Shown: positions 51,856-61,024, numbered from the stretch's first letter. The stretch: 64,000 nucleotides of DNA from Lysinibacillus sp. KCTC 33748 (GCF_002237755.1 NZ_MWSJ01000004.1:124001-188000); one strand, 5' to 3'. Numbers and translations are program-made. Notes: a model not told the origin generated them from the sequence alone.

Positions 51856-52032
51856 TTAGCTGGCTTTATTGATCGCTTTTGAATATTTATTTAGTAGGAC
51901 ATCTAATTCTTGGCTACAATCTACCACACTTGGATGGGTGAAACCTAAAGCCATAGCCTTTCTATACATAATTTTTCTTTTAATTTCAATCTCCATCTTC
52001 AAGAATTGTTTATGCGTTAAATAATTAACCAA
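51856..52032 (-). CDS. Spo0E-like aspartyl-phosphate phosphatase
   Basis: 58 residues from a TTG at 52032 (minus strand) with GGGGGAAA upstream. The sequence ends ...CSQELDVLLNKYSKAI, with the SQELD signature of Spo0E-type phosphatases, and begins with a basic helix (MEIEIKRKIMYRKAMALGF). It should remove phosphate from Spo0A and hold back sporulation. Length is normal for this short family. Confidence 0.88.
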   Translation of the reverse strand: MVNYLTHKQFLKMEIEIKRKIMYRKAMALGFTHPSVVDCSQELDVLLNKYSKAINKAS

Positions 52033-52556
52033 AATCTTTTCCCCCTATTATTTTTTCTCCATATATTCTTGAAATACATTGACCTCGATTCAACTTTTTC
52101 ATTGTATCTCACCTGAAATGAAAAATATGTCACATTGTGTATAGGTTGAGAAATTCGTAATTTAGTCATAGAAAAATTTTTTTATTCTTATATTGGGTAG
52201 TAAATTAAGAAAACTAATGATGAATATTTTGAACTACTTAAATTACTTTTATTGTATTATTTATATATTTTATTACCCTTCACACTAAAATATTAGGGTT
52301 TTTTTTTGGCTAGATTTTAGAAAAGGGACAGGGTGATGTTTAATAGATTTGTATCTTTTTTACTATAAAAATATTTTGTATCATAGACTTGAAATTTTAT
52401 AGGTTTCATATCTTGTCACAATTTATCAAATAAACTTCTTTGTTGTTTGTAATTGAAGGGATTATACTTTGGTTGAAAATGTTGAGAATTTTCGAAATAT
52501 ATTGAACGGTGGAAATGTGAGTTTTAAATCTATTGAAAATAGGGGGGGATACGATA
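52033..52556. other. AT-rich gap
   Basis: No gene is visible. It holds the promoter area of the Spo0E-like gene on the minus strand, a possible T-run end near 52298-52306, and AT-rich DNA before the ribosome site AGGGGGGG at 52543 of the next gene. Confidence 0.5.
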
Positions 52557-53183
52557 TTGAATGTAAGGTCGCTATTATTAAGTGTTATGATCGTTTCTTG
52601 TTTAATATTAATCGCATGTTCAGAAGTGAAAACAAAAACAGGAGAGTTTCCAAAATCAACCGTAGTTACTAGCCGTTCCGTTCAACATGAAGAAGAAACT
52701 CAAGAGAAACTTCCTATTATTGATAGAGACTATGATTTTACATATTTAGAAGAATTGCCAGAGGAAAAAAGAGCTTTATATGAACAATTTTTAAGCAATG
52801 GGAATATGAATAGTTTAAAGACTTTTACACCAGAGGAAATGGTGTTAATTATGATGAATTTAATATTTGAAAATAAGTTCGATAAATTATATGCAATTAC
52901 CTACAACAACAATGAACTTCCAGATAAAGAAACCTTTATAGCAGAGTATATAGATTATTTATTTGATGAGGATATACAGAATTATTTAATGTACAGATAT
53001 TACGATAGTATTTCATTGGATAAAGAAACTAGCACAGAAAGTATAGCAGTTGTACAATTGGATATAATTTTCGGAAGCTCTCACTATCGAAAGATATTTT
53101 CTTTACTAAAAGAGGATGATATATGGAAGGTAGATATATATCATTATGTGAAAGAAAAGAAGGCAAAATCTGAAGGGAAATAG
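52557..53183 (+). CDS. lipoprotein, unknown function
   Basis: 208 residues from the TTG at 52557, preceded by GGGGGGATACG; an earlier ATG lies in the ribosome site. Lipobox LIAC at about residues 18-21. A polar linker is followed by a helical domain (LPEEKRALYEQFLSNGNMNSL) and a beta-rich C-terminal half. The region between genes is short; the next gene starts 11 bases later and may be co-transcribed. Confidence 0.75.
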   Translation: MNVRSLLLSVMIVSCLILIACSEVKTKTGEFPKSTVVTSRSVQHEEETQEKLPIIDRDYDFTYLEELPEEKRALYEQFLSNGNMNSLKTFTPEEMVLIMMNLIFENKFDKLYAITYNNNELPDKETFIAEYIDYLFDEDIQNYLMYRYYDSISLDKETSTESIAVVQLDIIFGSSHYRKIFSLLKEDDIWKVDIYHYVKEKKAKSEGK

Positions 53184-53194
53184 AGGAAACGATT

Positions 53195-53749
53195 ATGACC
53201 GTAATATACTTTATAAGACACGTGCATTCGCAATATTCTACTGATGAGTACAATCGCCCGCTTTCTGATAAAGGATTGGAGGATCGGGATCGTGTTACTA
53301 GATTATTTACCAATAAAATAATCCATGCTATATATTCAAGTCCATATAAAAGAGCTATTCAGACGGTGGAAGGCATAGCACAAGGGCATAAGTTAGAAAT
53401 AAATACGATAGATTCTTTGAAAGAAAGAATCCTATCTAATGGAAAAAGTATTGATTTTAACACTGCCATGCAACAAGTATGGAGTCATCCGAATTTCGCA
53501 TTCGAAGGTGGAGAATCAAATGAAGCTGCCAAGGAACGAGCTATTACTACGTTGCGAAAAATTATCCTTGCACACCCAAATGACAATATAGTGATTGGTA
53601 CACACGGCAATATAATGGTTTTAATGATGCAATATTTTGATGCACAATATGATTACTCTTTTTGGAATGGACTTTCAATGCCTGATGTTTATCAACTTAC
53701 ATTTCAGCATTTCGTGTTAAGTAATGTTCAAAGAGTTTGGGAAGAATAA
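53195..53749 (+). CDS. histidine phosphatase family protein
   Basis: 184 residues. Phosphohistidine motif R8-H9 (FIRHVHS), R53 (YKRAIQT), acid E107 (GGESNEAA) and H137 (IGTHGN) form the active site of the phosphoglycerate-mutase-like fold. Substrate cannot be told. Complete, in a likely two-gene unit with the upstream lipoprotein. Confidence 0.9.
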   Translation: MTVIYFIRHVHSQYSTDEYNRPLSDKGLEDRDRVTRLFTNKIIHAIYSSPYKRAIQTVEGIAQGHKLEINTIDSLKERILSNGKSIDFNTAMQQVWSHPNFAFEGGESNEAAKERAITTLRKIILAHPNDNIVIGTHGNIMVLMMQYFDAQYDYSFWNGLSMPDVYQLTFQHFVLSNVQRVWEE

Positions 53750-53785
53750 GAGAAGGGGCTGTCTACTGGCGGCCCCTTGGTTCAT

Positions 53786-53866
53786 TTTATCGAGAAGAAG
53801 TATCTGCCTGACGAAACCGAGGAAATCATTGAGGCTATGAATGAAATGTCTGTTGTTGACTTATAG
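53786..53866 (+). pseudogene. relic of a terminase small-subunit gene
   Basis: In one frame this reads [20 protein letters not shown], then MSVVDL and a stop, matching residues about 102-126 of the intact small subunit ([20 protein letters not shown]). No start or remaining gene is present. It is on the same strand as the other relics. Confidence 0.75.
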
Positions 53867-53875
53867 GATAAACAT

Positions 53876-54379
53876 TTAGTCATAGGGATACATATCACTC
53901 TGACAATATTGGTAGGTAGGTTTCCAACGACCATTTCTACAATAATACCTCATATCACCAATACAAGTTGTGGTCCCTTCTTGTTGACATGGTCCCATAT
54001 CTTCAATAGAACGATATTGTGGCGATAGCTGTGGACTATAACGATATTGTGGCCATGTTGGTGTATTATCACTCTGACAGTATTGATGGGTAGGTCTCCA
54101 ATGACCATTTCTACATACAAAATACATATCACCAAAACAAGTTCTGGACCCCTCTTGTTGACATGGCCCCATATCTTCAAAAGAACCAAATTTTGGCGAT
54201 AGGTGTGAACCATAACCATATGGTAGCCATGTCGGTGTATTATCACTCTGACAATATTGGTAGGTAGGTCTCCAATGACCATTTCTACATACAAAATACA
54301 TATCACCAACACAAGTTCTGGACCCTTCTTGTTGACATGGGCCTATATCATTAGGAAAAGAACCATATTGCCAAGTCAT
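53876..54379 (-). CDS. cysteine-rich triple-repeat protein
   Basis: 167 residues from the ATG at 54379, minus strand. Three copies of a ~49-residue unit, each with GPCQQEG, then TCxGDM, YxCRNGxWxPTxQYC; 4 cysteines per unit spaced C-x7-C-x7-C-x10/11-C. No signal peptide. The repeats are also similar at DNA level, so a frame-shifted reading over the same DNA is open as well and should be ignored. Function unknown. It lies between two terminase relics. Confidence 0.75.
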   Translation of the reverse strand: MTWQYGSFPNDIGPCQQEGSRTCVGDMYFVCRNGHWRPTYQYCQSDNTPTWLPYGYGSHLSPKFGSFEDMGPCQQEGSRTCFGDMYFVCRNGHWRPTHQYCQSDNTPTWPQYRYSPQLSPQYRSIEDMGPCQQEGTTTCIGDMRYYCRNGRWKPTYQYCQSDMYPYD

Positions 54380-54648
54380 AAAAGTCACTTCCTTTTATTT
54401 TTTTAAAACATATATAACCATCAGATAACTTTGAACACTTTATAAAAAATGTGTTCAGTCTTATTCAGCATTTTTCATGTAAAAAAGTGTTCATTTCTAT
54501 TTTGGGGGTTATATCATATTCTAAGTTATGAAATGGAAATGATTACTATTGGGCTATCTTTTTCGTCTTGGCATAATTAGAGCAGATGGCAACTCAGGAA
54601 GGCGATGGGGGGGAACGTCTTTTGTAGGGAAATTGAACGTATAGACAA

Positions 54649-54786
54649 CACTTTTTAAAGAAGGAAATGGAAGAATACTTTGTCTTTGATGTTGAGAAGC
54701 TTTTCATGCAACGAACAACCATAGTGAATAAAACGTATGATCATCACTCAATTGCTGATGATCATACGTTTTTACCCACGAGCTAG
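54649..54786 (+). pseudogene. relic of a terminase large-subunit gene
   Basis: One frame reads HFLKKEMEEYFVFDVEKLFM then QRTTIVNKTYDHHSIADDHT, FLP and a stop, clearly related to residues 163-204 of the intact large subunit ([37 protein letters not shown]). The flanks are unrecognisable. It overlaps two strong hairpins (54730-54818). Confidence 0.8.
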
Positions 54787-54818
54787 AATTAATCGATGAA
54801 AAATTGTAGCTCGTGGGT
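54730..54818. terminator. two strong hairpins, one within the terminase relic
   Basis: AAAACGTATGATCATCA at 54730-54746 pairs perfectly with 54756-54772 around nine bases, with T-runs on both strands. ACCCACGAGCTA at 54774-54785 pairs with TAGCTCGTGGGT at 54807-54818. They stand just past the end of the minus-strand acetyltransferase gene and probably serve as its terminator. Confidence 0.75.
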
Positions 54819-54865
54819 ATATCGAGAATGCTGAAATATTTCCACACGGAGGAAAAAAGCTTATT

Positions 54866-55420
54866 TTATTTTATTTGATTCCATTCTTCTCGTAAAAGGC
54901 CAAATAAAACTACATCATGAAATTGTCCGAAACGGAAAAGTTCATTTCGTAAAATCCCTTCTTTTGTAAAGCCACACTTTTCATAAGAACGAATAGCTCC
55001 TTTATTAAAGCTGAAAACCTGAAGCTTGATTTTATTAATGGAAATATAATTAAAAATAAAGTGAATAAGAGTTTTCATTGCATCCGTTCCAAGGCCTTTA
55101 CCATGCCATTGTTCGCCAATTGAAATGCCTACAGAGCAAGTACTGTTCTTCCAGTTGATTCCATAGACAGCACAGGAACCGATAAGCTCATTTGACGACT
55201 TTTCGAATATACCGAAGAAAAATTCTTCTTTTTTTCCACTAATACTTTGAAAGAATGAAGAATGATCCTCAAAGGTATTTGGAAAGGGAATGTCGTCATT
55301 AGCCAGTAACAACGTCTTCAGTTCACTGTCAATCTTTACAAATGCTTCTAGGTCGGAGGAAGTCATTTGCTGTAATGTAATAGCTTGCCCTTTAAGAAAT
55401 TCTTTAAAATAGTTTTCCAT
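54866..55420 (-). CDS. GNAT acetyltransferase (RimJ/RimL type)
   Basis: 184 residues, minus strand, with GGGAGAA upstream of the ATG at 55420. Typical pattern IGSCAVYGINWKNSTCSVG, then EQWHGKGLGTDAMKTLIHF (acetyl-CoA loop) and AIRSYEKCGFTKEGI. Acetylates an amine, perhaps a protein N-terminus; substrate unknown. Confidence 0.88.
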   Translation of the reverse strand: MENYFKEFLKGQAITLQQMTSSDLEAFVKIDSELKTLLLANDDIPFPNTFEDHSSFFQSISGKKEEFFFGIFEKSSNELIGSCAVYGINWKNSTCSVGISIGEQWHGKGLGTDAMKTLIHFIFNYISINKIKLQVFSFNKGAIRSYEKCGFTKEGILRNELFRFGQFHDVVLFGLLREEWNQIK

Positions 55421-55728
55421 TTGTTTTCTCCCTTGTTCAAGAGCTGCAGTTAGAGTTTACAACCCTTGGATTATTTGTTGTTTAACAAAACATCTACTGC
55501 ACTTTTCGCACTCATTCACTCAACTCCTTATATATAGATAACTTAATAGTAGCATTTTTGGTGATTAGTGGAAATATTTTTTGTTCAAGTCTGTTGAATA
55601 GGGAAATAAAAGGTTATCTGTGACTGGAAGAATGGTATTTGTTGATGCCCGCTTTGCTAATTGCTGCTTATGACAACTCCATATGGTGATGAGCCACATA
55701 AAAATGTTAAGGAAACGCTTGATTTTAT
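55421..55728. other. gap without recognised gene
   Basis: AT-rich DNA between two minus-strand genes. A 14-codon minus frame after AAGGAG near 55505-55460 is too short to call. Nothing else is seen. Confidence 0.4.
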
Positions 55729-56316
55729 TTATTTTTTTGAAGGACGCCAATTTGTCTGAATGTCTACATCTTGTTGCTCTATCCAATTAAGAAATTCCTC
55801 TGTGCATTGAATATCATAGTCTAACACTGCTTCATATACATAAATTGAAGGAAGTACTAGGGATTTCTTAAGAAGTTCTTCTTTAATAGTTAAAATAATA
55901 TTTTGACTTTCATTTGTTAAGGCATCGTTCATTAACGATACTAAATCTCTTGATAGAGGGCCATCTCGTGTTTCTGAAAACAGCCACATATCAATATTCC
56001 AAATTTCTGATGGCATTTGCTCATATTGTATTTTAAAATAGATACCATTAAATGGTGTTTTCAAGTAATTACGATACTTTAATTCTAAAACTTTCTTATT
56101 GCTAGTTAAATCAGCTAATATCGCCATAGCTTCTGCTGCATTAGGGTGAGTACAAAATATTTCGATATCAATATCGTGATCCACTAGTAAATCATATGCT
56201 GTAGCGCCGACCACAAAAGCTTGCCCAATAGTATTCCATTTATTTAGCAGCTTCAATTCTTCTAAAATGAGCATGGCCGTTTCTTTTCGTTTTTGAGCTC
56301 CTTCTAATAGTTTCAA
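55729..56316 (-). CDS. nucleotidyltransferase-like protein
   Basis: 195 residues, minus strand. The FVVGATAYDLLVDHDIDIEIFC block (about 35-55) has the glycine and paired aspartates of the MNT/aminoglycoside-type nucleotidyltransferase fold; YFKIQYEQMPSEIWNIDMWL supplies a further acidic strand. Target may be a small molecule or a protein. No antitoxin partner is adjacent. Confidence 0.72.
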   Translation of the reverse strand: MKLLEGAQKRKETAMLILEELKLLNKWNTIGQAFVVGATAYDLLVDHDIDIEIFCTHPNAAEAMAILADLTSNKKVLELKYRNYLKTPFNGIYFKIQYEQMPSEIWNIDMWLFSETRDGPLSRDLVSLMNDALTNESQNIILTIKEELLKKSLVLPSIYVYEAVLDYDIQCTEEFLNWIEQQDVDIQTNWRPSKK

Positions 56317-56523
56317 TATGAATACCTTCTCTAATGTAATATTCTAAAATATGTTAGAATACATTATATTTTCTGTTTTTTTCAATATATTACAACAGAA
56401 ATAAACGATACAAAATGTGTGCTTTGGATTCGTCAGTGGCGAATGTTTTGTGTAGCGAAAGCAATGTGACAGTTACAATTACGCCAAGGTGGAACGACGA
56501 CTCAAGAAAAAAGGGGAGCTTTG

Positions 56524-57006
56524 ATGAGATTGAAATTTTATGAAAATAAAGATGATCACTTAATTAAACGATATACGATCACAGAGGAGCAGCTTCGCTA
56601 TACGATGTCTCCGAAAGAGAGTATTGAACTAGTAAAGCAGGACAAAAATCGCCATGCCGTTCTTGTTTTAGATGAAGATAAGCTTGTGACATTCTTTGTG
56701 TTACATGAAAAAGAGGGCGTTACGCCATATAGCTCTAATGAACAGGCTATTTTAATCCGCGCCTTTTCAACAGACTTTTATGAACAGGGGAAGGGCTATG
56801 CGAAAGCGGCATTACAGCTTTTGCCAGACTTTGTTTTGGAGCATTTTCCAACTATTAATGAGCTTGTGTTAGGGGTTAATCTACCGAATACTGCCGCACA
56901 GTCACTTTATAAAAAATGCGGATTTGTCGATGAAGGAAAGTTGGCAAAAGGGTTTAGGGCTAAGATTAAAGTGATGAGTTATTACATAAGTAAAATTAAC
57001 AGTTGA
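56524..57006 (+). CDS. GNAT acetyltransferase
   Basis: 160 residues from ATG 56524 with AAAAGGGG upstream. Acetyl-CoA loop ending GKGYAKAALQLL, then LGVNLPNTAAQSLYKKCGFVDEG. Before it (56430-56480) lies a piece of the TGTAGCGAAAGC-type repeat. Substrate unknown. Confidence 0.85.
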   Translation: MRLKFYENKDDHLIKRYTITEEQLRYTMSPKESIELVKQDKNRHAVLVLDEDKLVTFFVLHEKEGVTPYSSNEQAILIRAFSTDFYEQGKGYAKAALQLLPDFVLEHFPTINELVLGVNLPNTAAQSLYKKCGFVDEGKLAKGFRAKIKVMSYYISKINS

Positions 57007-57087
57007 ATGCTTGATTAGAAAAACATTGATGAACCAACTTAATTTTGCACAAAAGTCTTCTCGCATATAAATAATGAGGTGAACAAA

Positions 57088-57507
57088 ATGACGCAATTGC
57101 TGGAAGCACGTATGGAGCATCTCGATGAAATATGTGCGATTGATCAAGAAGTAATTGGAGATTATTCAAGAAGCGAATATTTGCGTACAGCCATTAACGA
57201 AAAATGTTGTATCATTCAACAAACTGAAAAAGGGATTGGTGGTTTTCTTATTTTTACGAATGACTTCTTTGGAAACTGCTTCATCTCATTAGTTATTGTG
57301 AAGCCATCTGAGAGAAGAATGGGCATTGCCACAGCGTTACTAGCTTTTTATGTAGAAATGGCAGCAACTCCAAAAATCTTTTCTTCTACTAACCAATCCA
57401 ATACTAGTATGCATAAGGTATTTGAAACGGCAGGCTTTATAAAAAGTGGGTGTATTGAAAACTTAGATGAAGGTGATCCGGAAATTATTTATGTGAAATA
57501 TAAATAG
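57088..57507 (+). CDS. GNAT acetyltransferase
   Basis: 139 residues from ATG 57088 with GAGGTGA upstream. CFISLVIVKPSERRMGIATALLAFY supplies the acetyl-CoA loop and MHKVFETAGFIKSG the end of the fold. It is near another GNAT gene but separated by 80 bases. Substrate unknown. Confidence 0.82.
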   Translation: MTQLLEARMEHLDEICAIDQEVIGDYSRSEYLRTAINEKCCIIQQTEKGIGGFLIFTNDFFGNCFISLVIVKPSERRMGIATALLAFYVEMAATPKIFSSTNQSNTSMHKVFETAGFIKSGCIENLDEGDPEIIYVKYK

Positions 57508-57865
57508 GAGTAAGGCATGTCTCGCGGTAAGGTTTCTGCTGCGAGAGTTGCAACTATGAAAAGTTATTTCCGTGCTTGCATGACTAAAAAGGAGAGGTGA
57601 CGAAGCGATAACGGCTAACTACCTGCATTGGTAAACCATAGCTCCTTAAAAGAAAATGGCTGTTTTCTCATTTGATGTGGGAAAGGTATTGTAAAAGAAA
57701 TCTTTATTTAACAAACGGGCAAAAATATCAAAAAAAATAGAATGCTTATGGTAATGTAAGGTGTTTGTGAAAGGTTGTACTCAAACTAATGGGGGAGTTT
57801 AGTCTAAGAACTGAAATAGTTTTTATTTTAGGAATAACCTCATTCACTTTAGAAGGGGGATTGAA
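57508..57865. other. gap without recognised gene
   Basis: 350 bases of mixed composition. No open frame with a ribosome site and no long hairpin were found, apart from the GAAGGGGG ribosome site of the next gene at its end. Confidence 0.45.
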
Positions 57866-58768
57866 TTGAAGGAATTTAAAAAAACAGTAGATAACTATAC
57901 TTTTCACGGATATGAATTTGGTAATAACGGTCTTCCTTCACTTGTTTGCCTTCATGGATTGACAGGAGATTCAAAAAGTTTTTTGGGGTTAATTAAATAC
58001 TTGATAAATGACTTTCACCTTATTCTTTTAGATAATCCAGGCCATGGAGAATCTCAATTACTAGATGTAGAGCAGGATTATATGTTTTCCTCTTTAGCAA
58101 GGCGTATTTATAGAGTGATACAGAAGATTACTAATGATTCTATTTATTTGTTAGGACATTCTTGGGGGGCTGACCTTGCCTTACATTTCACAAAAATATT
58201 TCCTAATAAGATAAGAGGAGTCATTTTAATAGATGGAGGATATGTATTTCCTGAACATGTTGATGGGATGACGGAAGTAAAAGCTTTAGTAGGTTGGCAG
58301 GAATATATGGATTCAAGTAAATATAATTCATGGGATGAAGTAGTTAAAGAGTACCAAAATTACACAACGAAGCAATGGGACACACAGCTTGATTCAACAA
58401 TAACCTCTAACTTTAAAAAGGTTAACGATAACTATGTATTAAAGGCTGACAGGTTTAGCATTTTATCAACCATTAAAGCATTTTATAAAGAACCTTGTTC
58501 AACTACTTATGATAGTCTTGAATGCCCTGTCCTACTGTTTCATGCAACAATTCCAGCGACTGATACATCCCGAAATAAAGGAATACAAAAAATTAAAGAG
58601 GATATTAAGAATATAAAGGTAATAGGTATTGATAATACCATGCATAACATTCATTGGGACTATCCTGAAACTGTTGCTAATGAAATTTTGTTGTGGAAAT
58701 GGGAAAATAATCAAAAGGTTTATGAACAACTTCTCCTTATTCGACAAACGGGTACTTTTCTTGAATAA
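57866..58768 (+). CDS. alpha/beta hydrolase
   Basis: 300 residues from a TTG with AGAAGGGGG upstream. Oxyanion HG at 30-31 (LVCLHGLTG), nucleophile S99 in LLGHSWGAD, and a C-terminal histidine in NTMHNIHWD. The lid region (residues 130-200) is acidic and aromatic. Esterase, lipase or lactonase activity is possible; substrate not shown. Confidence 0.88.
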   Translation: MKEFKKTVDNYTFHGYEFGNNGLPSLVCLHGLTGDSKSFLGLIKYLINDFHLILLDNPGHGESQLLDVEQDYMFSSLARRIYRVIQKITNDSIYLLGHSWGADLALHFTKIFPNKIRGVILIDGGYVFPEHVDGMTEVKALVGWQEYMDSSKYNSWDEVVKEYQNYTTKQWDTQLDSTITSNFKKVNDNYVLKADRFSILSTIKAFYKEPCSTTYDSLECPVLLFHATIPATDTSRNKGIQKIKEDIKNIKVIGIDNTMHNIHWDYPETVANEILLWKWENNQKVYEQLLLIRQTGTFLE

Positions 58769-58915
58769 GAGGGCGTCCTTTGGAGTGGCTCAACTTAGAT
58801 AAAAGATTAGACCTTTGTTAGAGTAAAGAAAAGATTGTAAAGGTCTCTACTTAAACTATAGGACTACCTTAGTAGAAGATTCGATTATAAAAAGCACAGT
58901 TGATTTCTATTGACC

Positions 58916-58991
58916 TGACCCCAAAAATTAGATATCTATAGAAAAGCAACTTCTAAGACCTTAGTTTGGTACTCCACTGGGCTTAGGTCTT
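58916..58991 (+). mobile_element. solo end of an IS3-family element
   Basis: TGACCCCAAAAATTAGAT at 58916-58933 is a typical IS3/IS150 terminal sequence, followed by the leader hairpin AAGACCT/AGGTCTT (58955-58991) with CTCCACTGGGCTTAGG between the arms. No transposase is present. Confidence 0.65.
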
Positions 58992-59329
58992 TTAATTTGT
59001 CCTTCAAGATTTAGTATAGAAATAATTTTTAAAATAGACTTTTATTTCATATTTTAGTAGGATGTAGTTAGAGTCATGCTATCTTTTTGAAATTCGCCAT
59101 CTATTCGCCTTTATAGATGGTTTATTTTTTTGATATGAGGGCATTTTTTAGAGATTTGTTCTCTACTTTACGCCACAAGATTGTAACAATTCTGAAAAAA
59201 AAGCTATTTAAAGGGAAATGATGGCACTTACTTTGATGAATGACGTTATTTTTATTGGAAGCTACTATATAGTTTCCTCAAAAAATGGACATCACAACAA
59301 GGAGGGAACGGTAATACCATTGATATAAG

Positions 59330-59459
59330 TTGGAGTGGAGGCTGGCTCTGTGCGAAAGCGAAGCGGCAGCAACACAATGTTTTCTGTAGCGAAAGCGAAG
59401 CGACAGCAACAAAGCGCCCAGTAGGAACGAAAATCAACCTCACATTATGGAGATGAGCA
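59330..59459 (+). repeat. dispersed intergenic repeat, copy B, with internal tandem
   Basis: Starts TTGGAGTGGAGGCTGG and ends GCGCCCAGTAGGAACGAAAA... GAGATGAGC, the same end blocks as 43211-43288. Inside, a GCGAAAGCGAAGCGGCAGCA unit occurs twice (about 59352 and 59388). Similar pieces occur near 56455. Likely a genome-wide host repeat. Confidence 0.65.
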
Positions 59460-59484
59460 AAAAAATACTTTGGAGGATTTCATA

Positions 59485-60654
59485 TTGAGTAACGAAACAT
59501 TATTAAGTTTAAGTAGTAATTCATTTTTCGTGGCATTTATTTTACTTCTGATCGCCATTATACCGATTGGACTTGCCGTGAAATCAAAAGGAAAGATATT
59601 TGGAAAAATCGGGCTTTTACTTACATATATTGCATTTGCTTTACAGTTAGTTTATTTCATTTTAAGGTGGATTGCTGTTGATCATGCACCTGTAAGTAAT
59701 ATGTATGAGTTTATGACGTTCTTTGGCATTATGCTTACTGGTAGTTATTTGATCATTCATTTTTTATATAAGCAAATTGTTGTAGGTTTGTTTACGATCC
59801 CTGTGTCATTAATTATTCTCGGTTATGGAAGCGTTTTTACAAAAACAGTTTCACCACTTGTTCCATCGCTGCAAAGTAATTGGTTAACGATTCATGTTAT
59901 GACAGTTGCCTTTTCAAGTGCTGTTTTATCGGTTTCATTTGCAACAGGTATTATTTATTTGTTACGAACATTAGATGTTTCTAAATTTTCGATGAGTACA
60001 GTTGCCTTGGAATTTGTTATGTATTGCTTAATTGTTGTGATTGGCTTTATTGGAGTGGCAACTTACTTTAACGTAGCAGGAGATAAAATAGAGGTTCAAT
60101 TTGAAAATAAGTTAGAGAAGAAAGAAACAGCCGAGTATACGATGACGCCTCTAATTGTCAATAAAGGTGCAGTAACAGATAGTGGAGATCAGGTTGGCGT
60201 TTTACAGATTACGAATAAGCTAGATGCGAAGAAATTGAATACGATTGTCTGGTCATTTATCGTTGGAACGATTTTATATGGGGTGATTGTACTCATTACG
60301 AGAAGACGATTAATTGTGTTATTAAAGCCATTAACAAACCGTGTACAGCCAGTATTAATAGATGAAATTACATATCGAGCAGTTGTCATAGGTTTCCCAT
60401 TGTTTGCTCTAGGAGGTCTGTTGTTTGCCATGATTTGGGCACAGATTGCTTGGAGTAGGTATTGGGGTTGGGACCCAAAGGAAGTGTGGGCACTGATCAC
60501 ATTTTTATTTTATGCCGCTTTCCTTCATTTCCGCCTTTCAAAAGGCTGGGAAGGGGAAAAGACAGCTTGGTTAGCGATTATTGGTTTTGGAATTATCGTG
60601 TTCAATCAAGTATTTGTAAATTTAGTTATTGCTGGTTTACATTCTTACGCGTAA
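59485..60654 (+). CDS. ccsA: cytochrome c biogenesis protein CcsA/ResC type
   Basis: 389 residues from the TTG at 59485 with GGAGG eight bases upstream. About eight membrane segments; the tryptophan-rich haem-handling motif WSRYWGWDPKEVWALITFL lies near 325, with conserved histidines in NWLTIHVMTVAFSSA and LHFRLSKGWEG. It works with the ResB-type partner to attach haem to apocytochromes. No partner gene is adjacent. Confidence 0.93.
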   Translation: MSNETLLSLSSNSFFVAFILLLIAIIPIGLAVKSKGKIFGKIGLLLTYIAFALQLVYFILRWIAVDHAPVSNMYEFMTFFGIMLTGSYLIIHFLYKQIVVGLFTIPVSLIILGYGSVFTKTVSPLVPSLQSNWLTIHVMTVAFSSAVLSVSFATGIIYLLRTLDVSKFSMSTVALEFVMYCLIVVIGFIGVATYFNVAGDKIEVQFENKLEKKETAEYTMTPLIVNKGAVTDSGDQVGVLQITNKLDAKKLNTIVWSFIVGTILYGVIVLITRRRLIVLLKPLTNRVQPVLIDEITYRAVVIGFPLFALGGLLFAMIWAQIAWSRYWGWDPKEVWALITFLFYAAFLHFRLSKGWEGEKTAWLAIIGFGIIVFNQVFVNLVIAGLHSYA

Positions 60655-60761
60655 GGATGTTATCGGGGGGATATGCCAGGGCTAGCTCAAGGGTTCATTT
60701 TTTTGCGATGCTCTTATTTTATCCGTTTTATATAGGAACTTTATTTTAAATAACCGTAAAA

Positions 60762-60796
60762 AAGAGACATCCATTAATTTGGATGTCTCTTGTATT
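60762..60796. terminator. bidirectional terminator
   Basis: AAGAGACATCC at 60762-60772 pairs with GGATGTCTCTT at 60781-60791, with T-rich ends on both strands. It separates ccsA from the minus-strand cold-shock gene. Confidence 0.85.
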
Positions 60797-60823
60797 TTGC
60801 ACTCTACATGTTAAAGCTATAAA

Positions 60824-61024
60824 TTAAAGCTTTACAACATTAGTAGCCTGAGGTCCGCGGTTACCTTCTTCAACGCCGAACTCTACTTTTTGGCCTTCTT
60901 CTAAAGTTTTAAAGCCATCTGATTGAATAGCAGAGAAATGTACAAATACATCATTTCCACCTTCTACCTCGATAAATCCAAAACCTTTTTCTGCGTTAAA
61001 CCATTTAACTGTACCTTGTGTCAT
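60824..61024 (-). CDS. cold-shock protein (CspA family)
   Basis: 66 residues, minus strand, GGGAGG upstream. RNP motifs KGFGFIEV and VFVHFSAI are complete. It binds single-stranded RNA and DNA and keeps mRNA open in the cold. The 5' leader up to about 61200 is long, as in cold-inducible csp genes, and could act as a temperature sensor. Confidence 0.97.
   Translation of the reverse strand: MTQGTVKWFNAEKGFGFIEVEGGNDVFVHFSAIQSDGFKTLEEGQKVEFGVEEGNRGPQATNVVKL

Larger units (their letters stand above)
58769..59484. other. long gap with IS remnant and repeats
   Basis: About 700 bases without a gene. It contains an IS3-type end (58916-58991) and a dispersed repeat with an internal tandem (59330-59459), and ends at the TTTGGAGG ribosome site of ccsA. 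The remaining AT-rich parts show nothing recognised. Confidence 0.5.

Noticed and set aside
53950-54312. 120-codon minus-strand frame in another phase of the cysteine-rich gene
   Set aside because: The tandem DNA repeats keep this phase open by chance; it lacks the cysteine pattern and a ribosome site.
55729-56316. MNT/HEPN toxin-antitoxin system
   Set aside because: The nucleotidyltransferase-like gene has no HEPN partner next to it.
60462-60749. 95-codon frame overlapping the end of ccsA
   Set aside because: Out-of-phase shadow of the conserved CcsA end.
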